30,461 nt of DNA from Enterococcaceae bacterium (lineage in GTDB: Bacteria; Bacillota; Bacilli; Lactobacillales; Catellicoccaceae). Positions 1 through 8,095 of the stretch are shown here, piece after piece; positions within the stretch are counted from its first letter, which is position 1; each line of letters begins with the position of its first letter. The stretch spans positions 1 through 30,461 of the forward strand of contig JASLFJ010000024.1 in the NCBI GenBank assembly GCA_030150665.1. The letters run 5' to 3'. The notes below the pieces were generated by a model. It did no database searches and was not told the origin of the DNA. It worked only from the letters and a program-made list of their open reading frames with translations. A program made the translations under genes and the position numbers.

Positions 1-644
1 ATCGTGTACAGGCTTATTCAGGTATTCAGGTAGTAACTTGGGGAGGATTTTTAAATTCAGAACGTAAACGTGCATTGATCTTTCCAGAATATTATAGTTC
101 TAATAATCAAGATTTTGATATTTCTTGTTTAGAAATTATATATCCAGATAAGTTTATTACTTTGACTCATCATCAAATTTTAGGAACACTTATGAATTCA
201 GGTATTAGCCGAGATGTTTTAGGAGATATTATTACAGATGGTCAGAGATGGCAATTACTCCTTGCAAGTAATTTTATTGATTTTTTAAAGTACAATATGG
301 TTAAGATTGGTAAGTATCAGATTAGCTTAGAAGAAGTAGCATTATCAAATATTATTACACCAAAAGAAGACTGGATACAAGATACTATTTATGTCAATTC
401 ATTGCGATTAGATTTAATTCTTGCAAAAACATTACGACAATCAAGAGATCGAATTAAAAAGTTAATTGATCATGGAGATGTTAAAGTTAATTGGCAAGAA
501 GTATTGAAGTCTGATTATGTACTGACAGACTCTGATATGATTTCTATTCGTCGTTTTGGTAGAGTAAAGATAGATTCAATTGAAGGAAAAACAAAAAAAG
601 GGAATTACCGTGTTTCTGTAGCAACAAAAAAGAATAAGAGGTGA
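1..644 (+). CDS. ylmH: YlmH family S4-domain RNA-binding protein (5' partial)
   Basis: The reading frame is open from base 3 with no start in the window, so the 5' end of the gene lies upstream; the apparent TTG at 75 is internal. The visible part starts with residues resembling the conserved middle of YlmH (GGFLNSERKRALIFPEYY). It ends in an S4 RNA-binding domain (about 368-580: LRLDLILAKTLRQSR...IKKLIDHGDVKVNW) and a basic tail. YlmH proteins bind structured or ribosomal RNA, have been tied to ribosome rescue, and sit in the ylm cluster next to divIVA in Gram-positive bacteria. The stop TGA overlaps the divIVA ribosome binding site (AGAGGTGA) and divIVA begins 6 nt later, so the two are co-transcribed. 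Family assignment is firm; the exact role in this organism is inferred. Confidence 0.9.
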   Translation, partial: RVQAYSGIQVVTWGGFLNSERKRALIFPEYYSSNNQDFDISCLEIIYPDKFITLTHHQILGTLMNSGISRDVLGDIITDGQRWQLLLASNFIDFLKYNMVKIGKYQISLEEVALSNIITPKEDWIQDTIYVNSLRLDLILAKTLRQSRDRIKKLIDHGDVKVNWQEVLKSDYVLTDSDMISIRRFGRVKIDSIEGKTKKGNYRVSVATKKNKR

Positions 645-650
645 TTTTAA

Positions 651-1490
651 GTGGTACTAAGTCCTTTAGATATTAAAAATAAAACATTTACAACAAAATT
701 ACGTGGTTTTGATCAAGATGAGGTAGATGATTTTTTAGATCAGATTGTGTTAGATTATGAAGAAGTGATTCGCCAGAAAAGAGAGCTTGAAAAAGCATTA
801 AAACATGCTGAGGAAAAGTTATCTTATTTTAATGAATTAAAAGATGCGTTAAATCAATCTATTATTGTTGCACAAGATACCGCAGATAAATTAAAAATTA
901 ATGCATCAAAAGAATCTAATATGATTATTAGTAATGCAGAAGCGAAAGCAAATCAAATTATTAATAAAGCAACAATGGAAGCACATACGACTTTAGACAA
1001 TGCGCAAAAATCAGCGACACAAATGATTGATGATGCCACACAAAAAATTAATTATATGGTTTCAGAAACAGATGAGCTTAAAAAGACAGCACGTGCTTTT
1101 TATCGTAATTTAACTCTATTAGTTGAAGAACAAATGGGACAACTGAAAAGCCAGCAGTGGGAAGAGATTTTAAAACCCTTTGATGCTTCTGCATATCAAG
1201 AGATGTATAAAGAAGCAGAGATTGATATTGATCATATTTTAAATGATATTGATCAAGAAACAGATCAATCTGAAGGAATTCCGGATCACTTAGAAAACAC
1301 AGTAGACCTTGCACAAACACAACAATTTGATATGGAAGATACAGAGGCATTGTTGCAGACATTGAATCAATTAGAAGCTGCAGGGTTGTTAGATGATGAT
1401 GTTAAAGAAAAAACACAAGGATTGTTTTCTGAACAACCACACGGCTCTTCTATAGTGGATGAAAGCAACCCATCATTTAAAAAAGAATAA
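651..1490 (+). CDS. divIVA: Cell-division / polar-targeting protein DivIVA
   Basis: The GTG start at 651 follows the Shine-Dalgarno AGAGGTGA at 638-645. The N-terminus (MVLSPLDIKNKTFTTKLRGF, then DQDEVDDFLDQIVLDYEE) matches the DivIVA lipid-binding crossed-loop domain that recognises negatively curved membrane at septa and poles. A long coiled coil follows (residues about 35-165, rich in E/K/A/Q). The C-terminal 100 residues are acidic and glutamine-rich, looking disordered. At 279 aa it is longer than the 164-aa Bacillus protein but similar to streptococcal/enterococcal forms. It follows ylmH and precedes the ileS T-box leader, the standard order in this group. It probably scaffolds division and peripheral wall synthesis proteins. 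Confidence 0.95.
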   Translation: MVLSPLDIKNKTFTTKLRGFDQDEVDDFLDQIVLDYEEVIRQKRELEKALKHAEEKLSYFNELKDALNQSIIVAQDTADKLKINASKESNMIISNAEAKANQIINKATMEAHTTLDNAQKSATQMIDDATQKINYMVSETDELKKTARAFYRNLTLLVEEQMGQLKSQQWEEILKPFDASAYQEMYKEAEIDIDHILNDIDQETDQSEGIPDHLENTVDLAQTQQFDMEDTEALLQTLNQLEAAGLLDDDVKEKTQGLFSEQPHGSSIVDESNPSFKKE

Positions 1491-1497
1491 TAAAAAT

Positions 1498-1733
1498 CTA
1501 TGGTTAGACACGTAATTTATAAAATTCTTATAGCGAGTCAATGTTGGTGGAAGATTGACAGACCCTTTTATAAATTATATCCCTGAACCTTATAGAAAAA
1601 AACTGAACACGTATGCGTATACAGTAGGTTTTTTCGGTTAATCTCGTTATCGATTACATGAGTACAAAATTTTTGTAAAATTTGGGTGGTACCACGAAAA
1701 AACTTCGTCCCTGTCTGGAACGAAGTTTTTTTA
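1498..1733 (+). promoter_or_regulatory. T-box riboswitch leader of ileS
   Basis: A canonical T-box motif GGGTGGTACCACG lies at 1684-1696, whose TGGT can pair with the NCCA end of uncharged tRNA. Just downstream is an intrinsic terminator (arms AACTTCGT and ACGAAGTT, T7 run to 1732). Stem I can be folded from TCTAT-GGTT at about 1498-1506 pairing with AACC..ATAGA near 1586-1597, and AATTTATAAAA (1514-1524) with TTTTATAAATT (1566-1576). The bulge between these helices holds ATC at 1579-1581, an isoleucine codon, which I take as the specifier. Uncharged tRNA-Ile should therefore favour antitermination and ileS expression. The motif and terminator are seen directly; the fold and specifier are by-eye inference consistent with the downstream gene. 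No convincing promoter was found, so transcription may start within or before divIVA. Confidence 0.9.
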
Positions 1734-1766
1734 TTTTATCATTTACTTTTGAAAGGAGATATATCA

Positions 1767-4553
1767 ATGAAATTAAAAGAAACATTACAATTAGGAAAAA
1801 CAGGATTTCCAATGAGAGGAAATTTACCTAACCGAGAAAAAGATTGGCAAAAATCATGGGAAGAGGCTCAGTTATATCAAAAAAGACAAGATTTAAATGC
1901 GGATAAACCTACATTTATTTTACATGATGGACCTCCTTATGCTAATGGAAATATTCATATTGGACATGCATTAAATAAGATTAGTAAAGATATTATCACA
2001 CGCTACTATGGAATGAGTGGCTACAGATCACCTTTTGTACCAGGATGGGATACACATGGACTTCCTATTGAACAAGTATTAAGTAATAAAGGGATCAAAC
2101 GTAAAACGATGCCGATGGTAGAGTATAGAGATCAGTGTAAAACCTATGCATTGTCTCAAGTGGATAAACAAAGAGACGATTTCAAACGTTTAGGCATTAT
2201 GGCAGATTGGGAGCGACCTTATATTACATTAGATCCTAGTTATGAAGCTGCTGAAATTCGTGTCTTCGGTAAAATGGCTGAGCGCGGCTATATTTATAAA
2301 GGCTTAAAACCTATTTATTGGTCACCATCTAGTGAATCATCATTGGCAGAAGCAGAAATTGAATATAAAGATATTAAATCTCCATCTATTTATGTTGCTT
2401 TTCCTGTAGAAGATGGTAAAGGTTTATTAGATCAAGATACTTCATTGGTTATTTGGACCACAACTCCTTGGACAATTCCTGCGAATTTAGGGATTTCTGT
2501 AAATCCTGATTATGAATATGCTGTAGTCCGTGTTTCTGATCAAAAATATGTTGTTGCTAAAGAGCGTTTGGAAGCACTTTCTGAAATTTTATCTTGGCAA
2601 GATTATGAAATTGTAGATACAATTTCAGGAAAAGATATGGAATATATGACAGCAAAACATCCTCTTTATGATCGTACGTCTCTTGTTATGACAGGAGATC
2701 ATGTAACCTTAGATGCAGGGACAGGTCTTGTACATACTGCTCCAGGTCATGGTGAGGAAGACTTTCAAATTGGGAAAGCTTATGGATTAGATGTATTATC
2801 TCCTATTGATAGTAAAGGATATTTTACTGAAGAAGCTCCTGGATTTGAAGGGATTTTTTATGATGATGGTAATAAGCTTGTTACAGAACAGTTAGAAAAA
2901 AATGGATATCTTTTAAATTTATCATTCTTTATGCACAGCTATCCGCATGATTGGCGTACTAAAAAGCCTGTTATTTACCGTGCAACCCCACAATGGTTTG
3001 CATCTATTGACATGTTCCGTGATCAATTACTTTCTGAAATTCAAGAAGTACATTGGATTATTCCATGGGGAGAGACACGTCTTTATAATATGATGCGTGA
3101 TCGTGGTGACTGGGTGATTTCAAGACAGCGTGCATGGGGGGTTCCTCTACCTATTTTTTATGCTGAAAATGGTGAAGCGATTATTACCCCAGAAACTATT
3201 GAACATGTCGCTCAGTTATTTGAAACTTATGGCTCAAATATTTGGTTTGAAAAAGAAGCAAAAGAATTACTTCCAGAAGGCTTTACGCATCCAGGAAGTC
3301 CTAATGGTTTATTTACTAAAGAAACGGATATTATGGATGTTTGGTTTGACTCTGGTGTCTCTCATGAAGCGGTATTAAAACAGCGTGAAGATTTATCGTT
3401 TCCAGCAGATATGTATTTAGAAGGGTCTGATCAGTATCGTGGTTGGTTTAACTCTAGTTTGATTACTAGTGTGGCTGTTAATGATAAAGCACCTTATAAA
3501 TCTGTTCTTTCTCAAGGATTTGTTTTAGATGGTGAAGGACGCAAGATGAGTAAATCTTTAGGAAATGTTATTGTTCCTGAAAAAGTTGTAAATCAATTAG
3601 GTGCGGATATTTTAAGACTTTGGGTAGCTAGTGTAGATTATGAATCTGATATGCGTGTTTCTATGGATATTTTGACACAAATTTCTGAGGTTTACCGTAA
3701 AATCAGAAATACAATGCGCTTTTTACTTGCAAATACTTCAGATTTTGATCCTAAATCAGACCGTATTTCTTATGATGAGCTTCGTTCTGTTGATAAATAT
3801 ATGATGATTCGTTTAAATCAAGTGATTCAAATCATAAGAGATAAAGGTTATGAAGCCTATTCATTTTCAACAGTGTATAAAACTATTGTTAATTTCTGTA
3901 CTGTTGATTTATCTGCATTTTATTTAGACTTCGCTAAAGATGTGGTCTATATAGAAGGTGCTGATCAAAAAGATAGAAGATGCATGCAAACGGTGTTTTA
4001 TGATATTTTAGTAGCACTGACAAAACTCATGACACCAATATTACCACATACGTCAGAAGAAATATGGTCTTATTTAAAAGAAGAAGAAGACTTTGTACAA
4101 CTTTCAGAAATGCCAGGATATCAAATATATCCAAATCAAGAAGAATTATTGGATATGTGGGTAGAATTTATGAGTTTTAGAGATCAAGTGCATAAAGCAT
4201 TAGAACTAGCACGAGATCAAAAAGTGATTGGTAAATCTTTTGAAGCAGCAGTGACTGTTTATGCTAATGAACCTATGATGGCATTATTTAAAGCGTTAAA
4301 TACAGATATTGCTCAAATTTTAATTGTATCTTCATTTGAAGTATTACCCTATGATCAAAGAGTAGAAGATGCGGTAGTATTTGATGATTTAGCAATTTTA
4401 GTCACAAAAGCAGAAGGTGAAGTTTGTGATCGTTGCCGTGCGGTTAGAACATCTGTTGGGACTCATCCAGAATTACCGAATCTATGTACACGTTGTGTGG
4501 ATATTTTACATACATATTATCGAGAAGCTGTTGCCGAAGGTTTTGAAGCATAA
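1767..4553 (+). CDS. ileS: Isoleucyl-tRNA synthetase
   Basis: This class I synthetase charges tRNA-Ile with isoleucine in the cytoplasm and edits misactivated valine. The start is ATG 1767, preceded by GAAAGGAGAT at 1751-1760; a longer frame from 1686 would run through the T-box terminator and is rejected. The 928-aa product has the HIGH signature at residues 64-67 (GNIHIGHALN), the CP1 editing domain (about 200-400, including TTTPWTIPANLG and GTGLVHTAPGHG), KMSKS at 593-597, and an anticodon-binding domain. A C-terminal zinc knuckle uses C887, C890, C907 and C910. Length and domain order are those of the bacterial, mupirocin-sensitive type. Expression is controlled by the T-box leader just upstream. 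Confidence 0.98.
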   Translation: MKLKETLQLGKTGFPMRGNLPNREKDWQKSWEEAQLYQKRQDLNADKPTFILHDGPPYANGNIHIGHALNKISKDIITRYYGMSGYRSPFVPGWDTHGLPIEQVLSNKGIKRKTMPMVEYRDQCKTYALSQVDKQRDDFKRLGIMADWERPYITLDPSYEAAEIRVFGKMAERGYIYKGLKPIYWSPSSESSLAEAEIEYKDIKSPSIYVAFPVEDGKGLLDQDTSLVIWTTTPWTIPANLGISVNPDYEYAVVRVSDQKYVVAKERLEALSEILSWQDYEIVDTISGKDMEYMTAKHPLYDRTSLVMTGDHVTLDAGTGLVHTAPGHGEEDFQIGKAYGLDVLSPIDSKGYFTEEAPGFEGIFYDDGNKLVTEQLEKNGYLLNLSFFMHSYPHDWRTKKPVIYRATPQWFASIDMFRDQLLSEIQEVHWIIPWGETRLYNMMRDRGDWVISRQRAWGVPLPIFYAENGEAIITPETIEHVAQLFETYGSNIWFEKEAKELLPEGFTHPGSPNGLFTKETDIMDVWFDSGVSHEAVLKQREDLSFPADMYLEGSDQYRGWFNSSLITSVAVNDKAPYKSVLSQGFVLDGEGRKMSKSLGNVIVPEKVVNQLGADILRLWVASVDYESDMRVSMDILTQISEVYRKIRNTMRFLLANTSDFDPKSDRISYDELRSVDKYMMIRLNQVIQIIRDKGYEAYSFSTVYKTIVNFCTVDLSAFYLDFAKDVVYIEGADQKDRRCMQTVFYDILVALTKLMTPILPHTSEEIWSYLKEEEDFVQLSEMPGYQIYPNQEELLDMWVEFMSFRDQVHKALELARDQKVIGKSFEAAVTVYANEPMMALFKALNTDIAQILIVSSFEVLPYDQRVEDAVVFDDLAILVTKAEGEVCDRCRAVRTSVGTHPELPNLCTRCVDILHTYYREAVAEGFEA

Positions 4554-4561
4554 GAAATTAG

Positions 4562-4590
4562 TAGCCAATATAGATTAATTTTGATAGAAT
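4562..4590 (+). promoter_or_regulatory. Candidate promoter of fba
   Basis: TAGCCA at 4562-4567 and TAGAAT at 4585-4590 are separated by exactly 17 nt, just after ileS, giving a predicted start near 4597 and a leader of about 50 nt. Each hexamer differs from consensus, so this is a moderate prediction. No strong terminator separates ileS from fba, so read-through is also possible. Confidence 0.45.
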
Positions 4591-4649
4591 GGTGTTTATA
4601 AGAGCAAAGATAACTCTTTGTCTTTACATTAATGAGGGGGAATAATATT

Positions 4650-5516
4650 ATGCCATTAGTATCTGCAACAGAAATGTTAAAACAAGCGCGTGCTGGACAG
4701 TATGCTGTTGGAGCATTTAATACCAATAATTTGGAGTGGACAAAAGCAATTTTAGCAGGAGCACAAGCTTCTAATTCTCCAGTGATGATTCAAACATCAA
4801 TGGGTGCTGCAAAATATATGGGTGGTTATCAAGTATGTATTCATTTAGTCGAAGATTTAATTGAATCTATGGGAATTACAGTTCCGGTAGCACTTCATTT
4901 AGATCATGGTGAATTTGAAGATGCGCTTAAATGTATTGAGTTAGGTTATACATCAGTGATGTTTGATGGATCCCATTTACCATTTGAAGAAAATGTGGAA
5001 AAGGCAAAAATTGTTATTGAACGTGCTCATGAAAAAGGTGTTTCTGTGGAATGTGAAGTAGGAAGTATTGGTGGAGAAGAAGACGGCGTGATTGGTACAG
5101 GAGAGTTAGCAGATCCTGAAGAATGTCGTATTTTTGCAGAACTTGGTGTTGACTTTTTAGCAGCAGGTATTGGAAATATCCATGGTGCTTATCCTGAAAA
5201 TTGGGCAGGACTTAATTTTGATCGTCTAAAAGAGATTGCAGATGTAACAGGTGGAATTCCATTAGTATTACATGGTGGATCAGGGATTCCTTTAGATCAA
5301 ATTCAAAAAGCAATCAGCTTAGGAGTTTCTAAAATTAATGTAAATACAGAATGTCAACAAGTCTTTGCAGCAGCTACTCGTAAATATATTGAAGAAGGTA
5401 AAGATTTACAAGGTAAAGGCTTTGATCCAAGAAAATTATTAGCACCAGGAACAGAAGCGGTAACACGTTTAGTTCAAGAAAGAATTGCTTGGTTTGGTTC
5501 TGAAAATAAAGCTTAA
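4650..5516 (+). CDS. fba: Class II fructose-1,6-bisphosphate aldolase
   Basis: Zinc-dependent aldolase of glycolysis and gluconeogenesis, converting fructose-1,6-bisphosphate to dihydroxyacetone phosphate and glyceraldehyde-3-phosphate. The start ATG 4650 (MPLVSATEMLKQA) has the purine-rich GAGGGGG at 4634-4640; the upstream in-frame ATG at 4632 overlaps that ribosome binding site and is not used. Family motifs are clear: HLDHGEFEDALKCIELGYTS with the zinc-binding His, VMFDGSHLPFEEN, VECEVGSIGGEEDG, GNIHGAYPE, LHGGSGIP and KINVNTECQ. The 288-aa length is normal for the Gram-positive class II form. It is monocistronic, followed by a strong terminator. Confidence 0.97.
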   Translation: MPLVSATEMLKQARAGQYAVGAFNTNNLEWTKAILAGAQASNSPVMIQTSMGAAKYMGGYQVCIHLVEDLIESMGITVPVALHLDHGEFEDALKCIELGYTSVMFDGSHLPFEENVEKAKIVIERAHEKGVSVECEVGSIGGEEDGVIGTGELADPEECRIFAELGVDFLAAGIGNIHGAYPENWAGLNFDRLKEIADVTGGIPLVLHGGSGIPLDQIQKAISLGVSKINVNTECQQVFAAATRKYIEEGKDLQGKGFDPRKLLAPGTEAVTRLVQERIAWFGSENKA

Positions 5517-5532
5517 ATCTTTAATTTTAAGT

Positions 5533-5570
5533 AATATTGAGTATCATATTGATGATACTCAATATTTTTT
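5533..5570 (+). terminator. Intrinsic terminator after fba
   Basis: A perfect 15-bp inverted repeat (AATATTGAGTATCAT at 5533-5547, complement at 5552-5566, loop ATTG) is followed by a T run. Confidence 0.92.
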
Positions 5571-5634
5571 ATTATATTACAAAATTGTTATATTCATGTT
5601 ATATTAAACGATGGTACACCTTTAAGTTCATTTG

Positions 5635-5640
5635 TATAAT
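5635..5640 (+). promoter_or_regulatory. Possible -10 element for the degenerate ABC gene
   Basis: A consensus TATAAT lies 40 nt before the start codon, after the fba terminator. No good -35 hexamer is visible at 16-18 nt, so the call rests on the -10 and the position only. Confidence 0.35.
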
Positions 5641-5679
5641 GATAAGTAAGGTTTATTAAACTTAAGAGGTGAGTTAATT

Positions 5680-6396
5680 ATGTTAAGTGTTCATGATATA
5701 ACAAAAACTTATGGGAAAGATCAAGATACTAAAGTCCTTGATAATATTTCTTTTTCAGCAAAAAAAGGTGAGATGTTGGGAATAATGGGTGATTCTGGTT
5801 GTGGTAAATCTACATTATTAAATATATTAGCTGGTGCTGAAGAACCAACATCAGGTACAGTACTAATTAATGAGCATAATACTTATTTATCAGATGAAGA
5901 AATTTTAGTGAATATGACGCGAAGCTCGTTAGGTTTTTTATTAGAGCAATTTTATTTTAATGATGCTTTAAGTGTGATTGAAAATTTAATGTTACCTATT
6001 ACTTTAGAGTCTAGTTTAATGCATGATCAAATAGTGTATATATATGAGCTTATCCAGCGATTAGATATTGGTCATTTATTAACAAAATCAATTTCAGAGT
6101 TAACGGATGAACAAAGACAGAATGTTGCTATTTGAAGAGCTATGATTCATCATCCAGATATTTTGTTTTTAGATAAACCGAGTCGTTTTTCACAAGCTAA
6201 AGAAACTAAAAAAACGATTGAATTATTCAATGAGTGGCGTGATAAGTATGAAACAACCATCATTTTTAGTACACAAGATCCTTATTTAGCAAGTTTTTGT
6301 GACCGTGTTTTATTTATTAAAGAGGGATCCATTGCCTATGAATTAAAACATAATTCAGGATCATTTTATAATCAAATTGTAAAACTAGGAAGTTAA
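5680..6396 (+). pseudogene. Degenerate ABC transporter ATPase with an in-frame TGA
   Basis: The start ATG 5680 has a good ribosome binding site (AGAGGTGAG). The sequence follows the MacB/LolD-type ABC ATPase fold over 237 residues, the usual length, but TGA at 6133-6135 (codon 152) interrupts it; the same frame then continues 86 sense codons to TAA at 6396. Walker A is intact (GDSGCGKST, residues 37-45). Nearly every hydrolysis motif is altered: the Q-loop position reads E89 (FLLEQFYF), the LSGGQ signature reads LTDEQ (141-145), the Walker B glutamate is lysine (LFLDKP, K166), the D-loop is SRFSQ, and the switch histidine is Gln199 (STQDP). No permease gene adjoins it. It is either a decaying gene or a nucleotide-binding non-hydrolysing regulator recently hit by a nonsense mutation. 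Sequencing error or read-through cannot be excluded. Confidence 0.8.
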
Positions 6397-6408
6397 TCAT
6401 TGTATGAT

Positions 6409-6448
6409 AAAACATATTGAAGATATGATATCTTCAATATGTTTTTTT
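6409..6448 (+). terminator. Intrinsic terminator after the degenerate ABC gene
   Basis: AAACATATTGAAGATAT near 6410 pairs with ATATCTTCAATATGTTT ending at about 6444, followed by T7. Confidence 0.9.
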
Positions 6449-6564
6449 ATTTTATTTATAATATGTTTCATAATTTTTCTAGCATGTAGGAGATAAAAAG
6501 AAAGGAATGATTGAAAATATGTTACAATATAATCAAAATTTAAAAAAGGAAGGTGTATTCAGCA

Positions 6565-6954
6565 ATGATATGCAGTGTAATTCAATCTATTGGTAACAAT
6601 GCTTATGATAAAAATGAACAATTCTTAATTTTATTTGGAGAAGAAGCAACTCCAGAGATGAAAAATTCTTCTATTATTCAGTCATTTATGAAATCATCAG
6701 CACATTTAATGTTAAAGCCAGGAGATCAAATAATGTTCGGTGATCAAACATATGAAATAACCGCTTGTGGGCATCAAACCAACGATTATTTATCAAATAT
6801 TGGACATACGGTACTTTATTTTATGGATCCTAAAGATCTTCCAGAACATGCTTCGGCAAATAGTCTGGCATTAACGCCGTATCAGCTGCCTCATTTAGAA
6901 GTAGGTATGCGTATTTGTTATAAATTTCAAGGCCGTGATTTAGATGAAAACTAA
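6565..6954 (+). CDS. Orphan PTS glucitol/sorbitol IIA (GutA)-like protein
   Basis: The start ATG 6565 (MICSVIQSIGNNAYD) lies 12 nt after AAGGAAGG; a GTG at 6553 overlaps that site and is less likely. The 129-aa product aligns by eye along its length with E. coli GutA (IGNNAYDKNEQFLILFGEEA; KPGDQIMFGDQTYEITACG; LSNIGHTVLYF; a C-terminal LEVGMRICYKF). In GutA a phosphorylated histidine lies in an IHxHGEL-type segment; here the matching stretch reads IIQSFMKSSA, so the phospho-acceptor appears absent (by-eye alignment). No IIB/IIC components are nearby. Its stop overlaps the start of the AI-2E family gene by 11 nt, so the two are translationally linked. A regulatory or accessory role is plausible; sorbitol transport is unlikely. 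Confidence 0.75.
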   Translation: MICSVIQSIGNNAYDKNEQFLILFGEEATPEMKNSSIIQSFMKSSAHLMLKPGDQIMFGDQTYEITACGHQTNDYLSNIGHTVLYFMDPKDLPEHASANSLALTPYQLPHLEVGMRICYKFQGRDLDEN

Positions 6955-8089
6955 AGTCCCATTTTCTGAAACATGGTTTTATCGACGTATTTTAAATAAT
7001 AAATGGGTAACGAAGACTTTGATTTTTTTACTGGGTCTACTTGTTTTATGGGTGATCAGTAAACTTAGTTATTTATTGAAGCCTATTGTATTATTTTTAG
7101 AAGTGATTGGCTTACCTATTATTTTTTCTGGGCTCTTGTATTATCTATTCGTACCTGTTGTTGATTATTTTGAACAAAAATGGCGTATCAAGCGAATTTG
7201 GGCTATTACGTTACTGTTTGTCCTTATCTTTTCATTGTTAATTTGGGGCTTTATTGTTGTGATTCCTAAGCTATCTGTTCAATTTCAAAGCTTTATAAAA
7301 GCAGTTCCAGAATATTGGAATATATTAGAAGAGCGTTTAAATAATTGGATGAATCAAGATACTTGGCGTAGTTATGCACCTCAATTAGATGAGTCTATTA
7401 AGACTTTCTTTAGTACCATTGGAAAGATGGTTCAAAGTTTATCTAAAAATGCTTTTCAAGGTATTGGTAGTGTAGTAGGTGCGGTGACTCAAGTGGTTGT
7501 AGCGGTATTATTAACCCCATTTTTATTATTTTATTTATTAAAAGATGGTAAAAAGTTACCTAAATCTGTGATTCATATGTTACCTAATAAAATGAGAGCA
7601 CCGACTCATACAATCTTAAAAGATATTAATACACAATTATCCCAATATGTTCGTGGACAGCTTACTGTAGCTTTTGCGGTAGCTATTTTATTTATGATAG
7701 GCTTTAAAATCATTCGTCTAGATTATGCATTTACTTTAGCTATTTTAGCAGGATTTTTAAATTTAATTCCTTATCTAGGTTCATTTCTTGCGATGATTCC
7801 TGCTGTACTGTTAGGCCTTATTGGAGGACCTGTTTTACTGATTCAAGTACTGATTGTTTTTGCATTAGAACAGCTGATTGAAGGTAAGGTTATTTCCCCC
7901 TTAGTACTGGGCAGTCAGTTAGATATTCATCCTGTTACTATTATTTTTATTTTGCTGACAGCAGGTAAATTATTCGGTGTAATGGGAGTTATTTTAGGGA
8001 TCCCTGTTTATGCAGCGATTAAAGTTATTGTTGTTCATTTATTTAGATGGTATAAAGAGGTATCTCCATTGTACTATGAGGAGGAGTGA
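6944..8089 (+). CDS. AI-2E/PerM family membrane transporter
   Basis: The ATG at 6944 lies inside the 3' end of the upstream gene (11-nt overlap). The 381-aa product is strongly hydrophobic. It has two N-terminal membrane segments (about 25-70) and another near 85-110, a soluble stretch (about 115-180) with amphipathic helices, and a C-terminal block of transmembrane helices. Conserved family features are LTPFLLFYLLKDGKKLP, YVRGQLTVAFAVAILFMIG, the glycine/proline-rich LNLIPYLGSFLAMIPAVLLG, and ALEQLIEGKVISPLVLGSQLDIHPV. Members include TqsA (proposed AI-2 exporter), YtvI and Na+/H+ antiporters, so the substrate cannot be told from sequence. Confidence 0.9.
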   Translation: MKTKVPFSETWFYRRILNNKWVTKTLIFLLGLLVLWVISKLSYLLKPIVLFLEVIGLPIIFSGLLYYLFVPVVDYFEQKWRIKRIWAITLLFVLIFSLLIWGFIVVIPKLSVQFQSFIKAVPEYWNILEERLNNWMNQDTWRSYAPQLDESIKTFFSTIGKMVQSLSKNAFQGIGSVVGAVTQVVVAVLLTPFLLFYLLKDGKKLPKSVIHMLPNKMRAPTHTILKDINTQLSQYVRGQLTVAFAVAILFMIGFKIIRLDYAFTLAILAGFLNLIPYLGSFLAMIPAVLLGLIGGPVLLIQVLIVFALEQLIEGKVISPLVLGSQLDIHPVTIIFILLTAGKLFGVMGVILGIPVYAAIKVIVVHLFRWYKEVSPLYYEEE

Positions 8090-8095
8090 TCCTGA

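Noticed and set aside
1686..1766. Longer ileS start within the T-box terminator
   Set aside because: It would translate through the T-box and terminator hairpin; ATG 1767 has a strong ribosome binding site and the canonical N-terminus.
6133..6135. TGA as selenocysteine or as a tryptophan codon (alternative genetic code)
   Set aside because: No cysteine is expected at this family position and no SECIS-like hairpin stands out. Several intact genes here end in TGA (ylmH, the AI-2E family gene, the serine hydrolase), so UGA is a stop.
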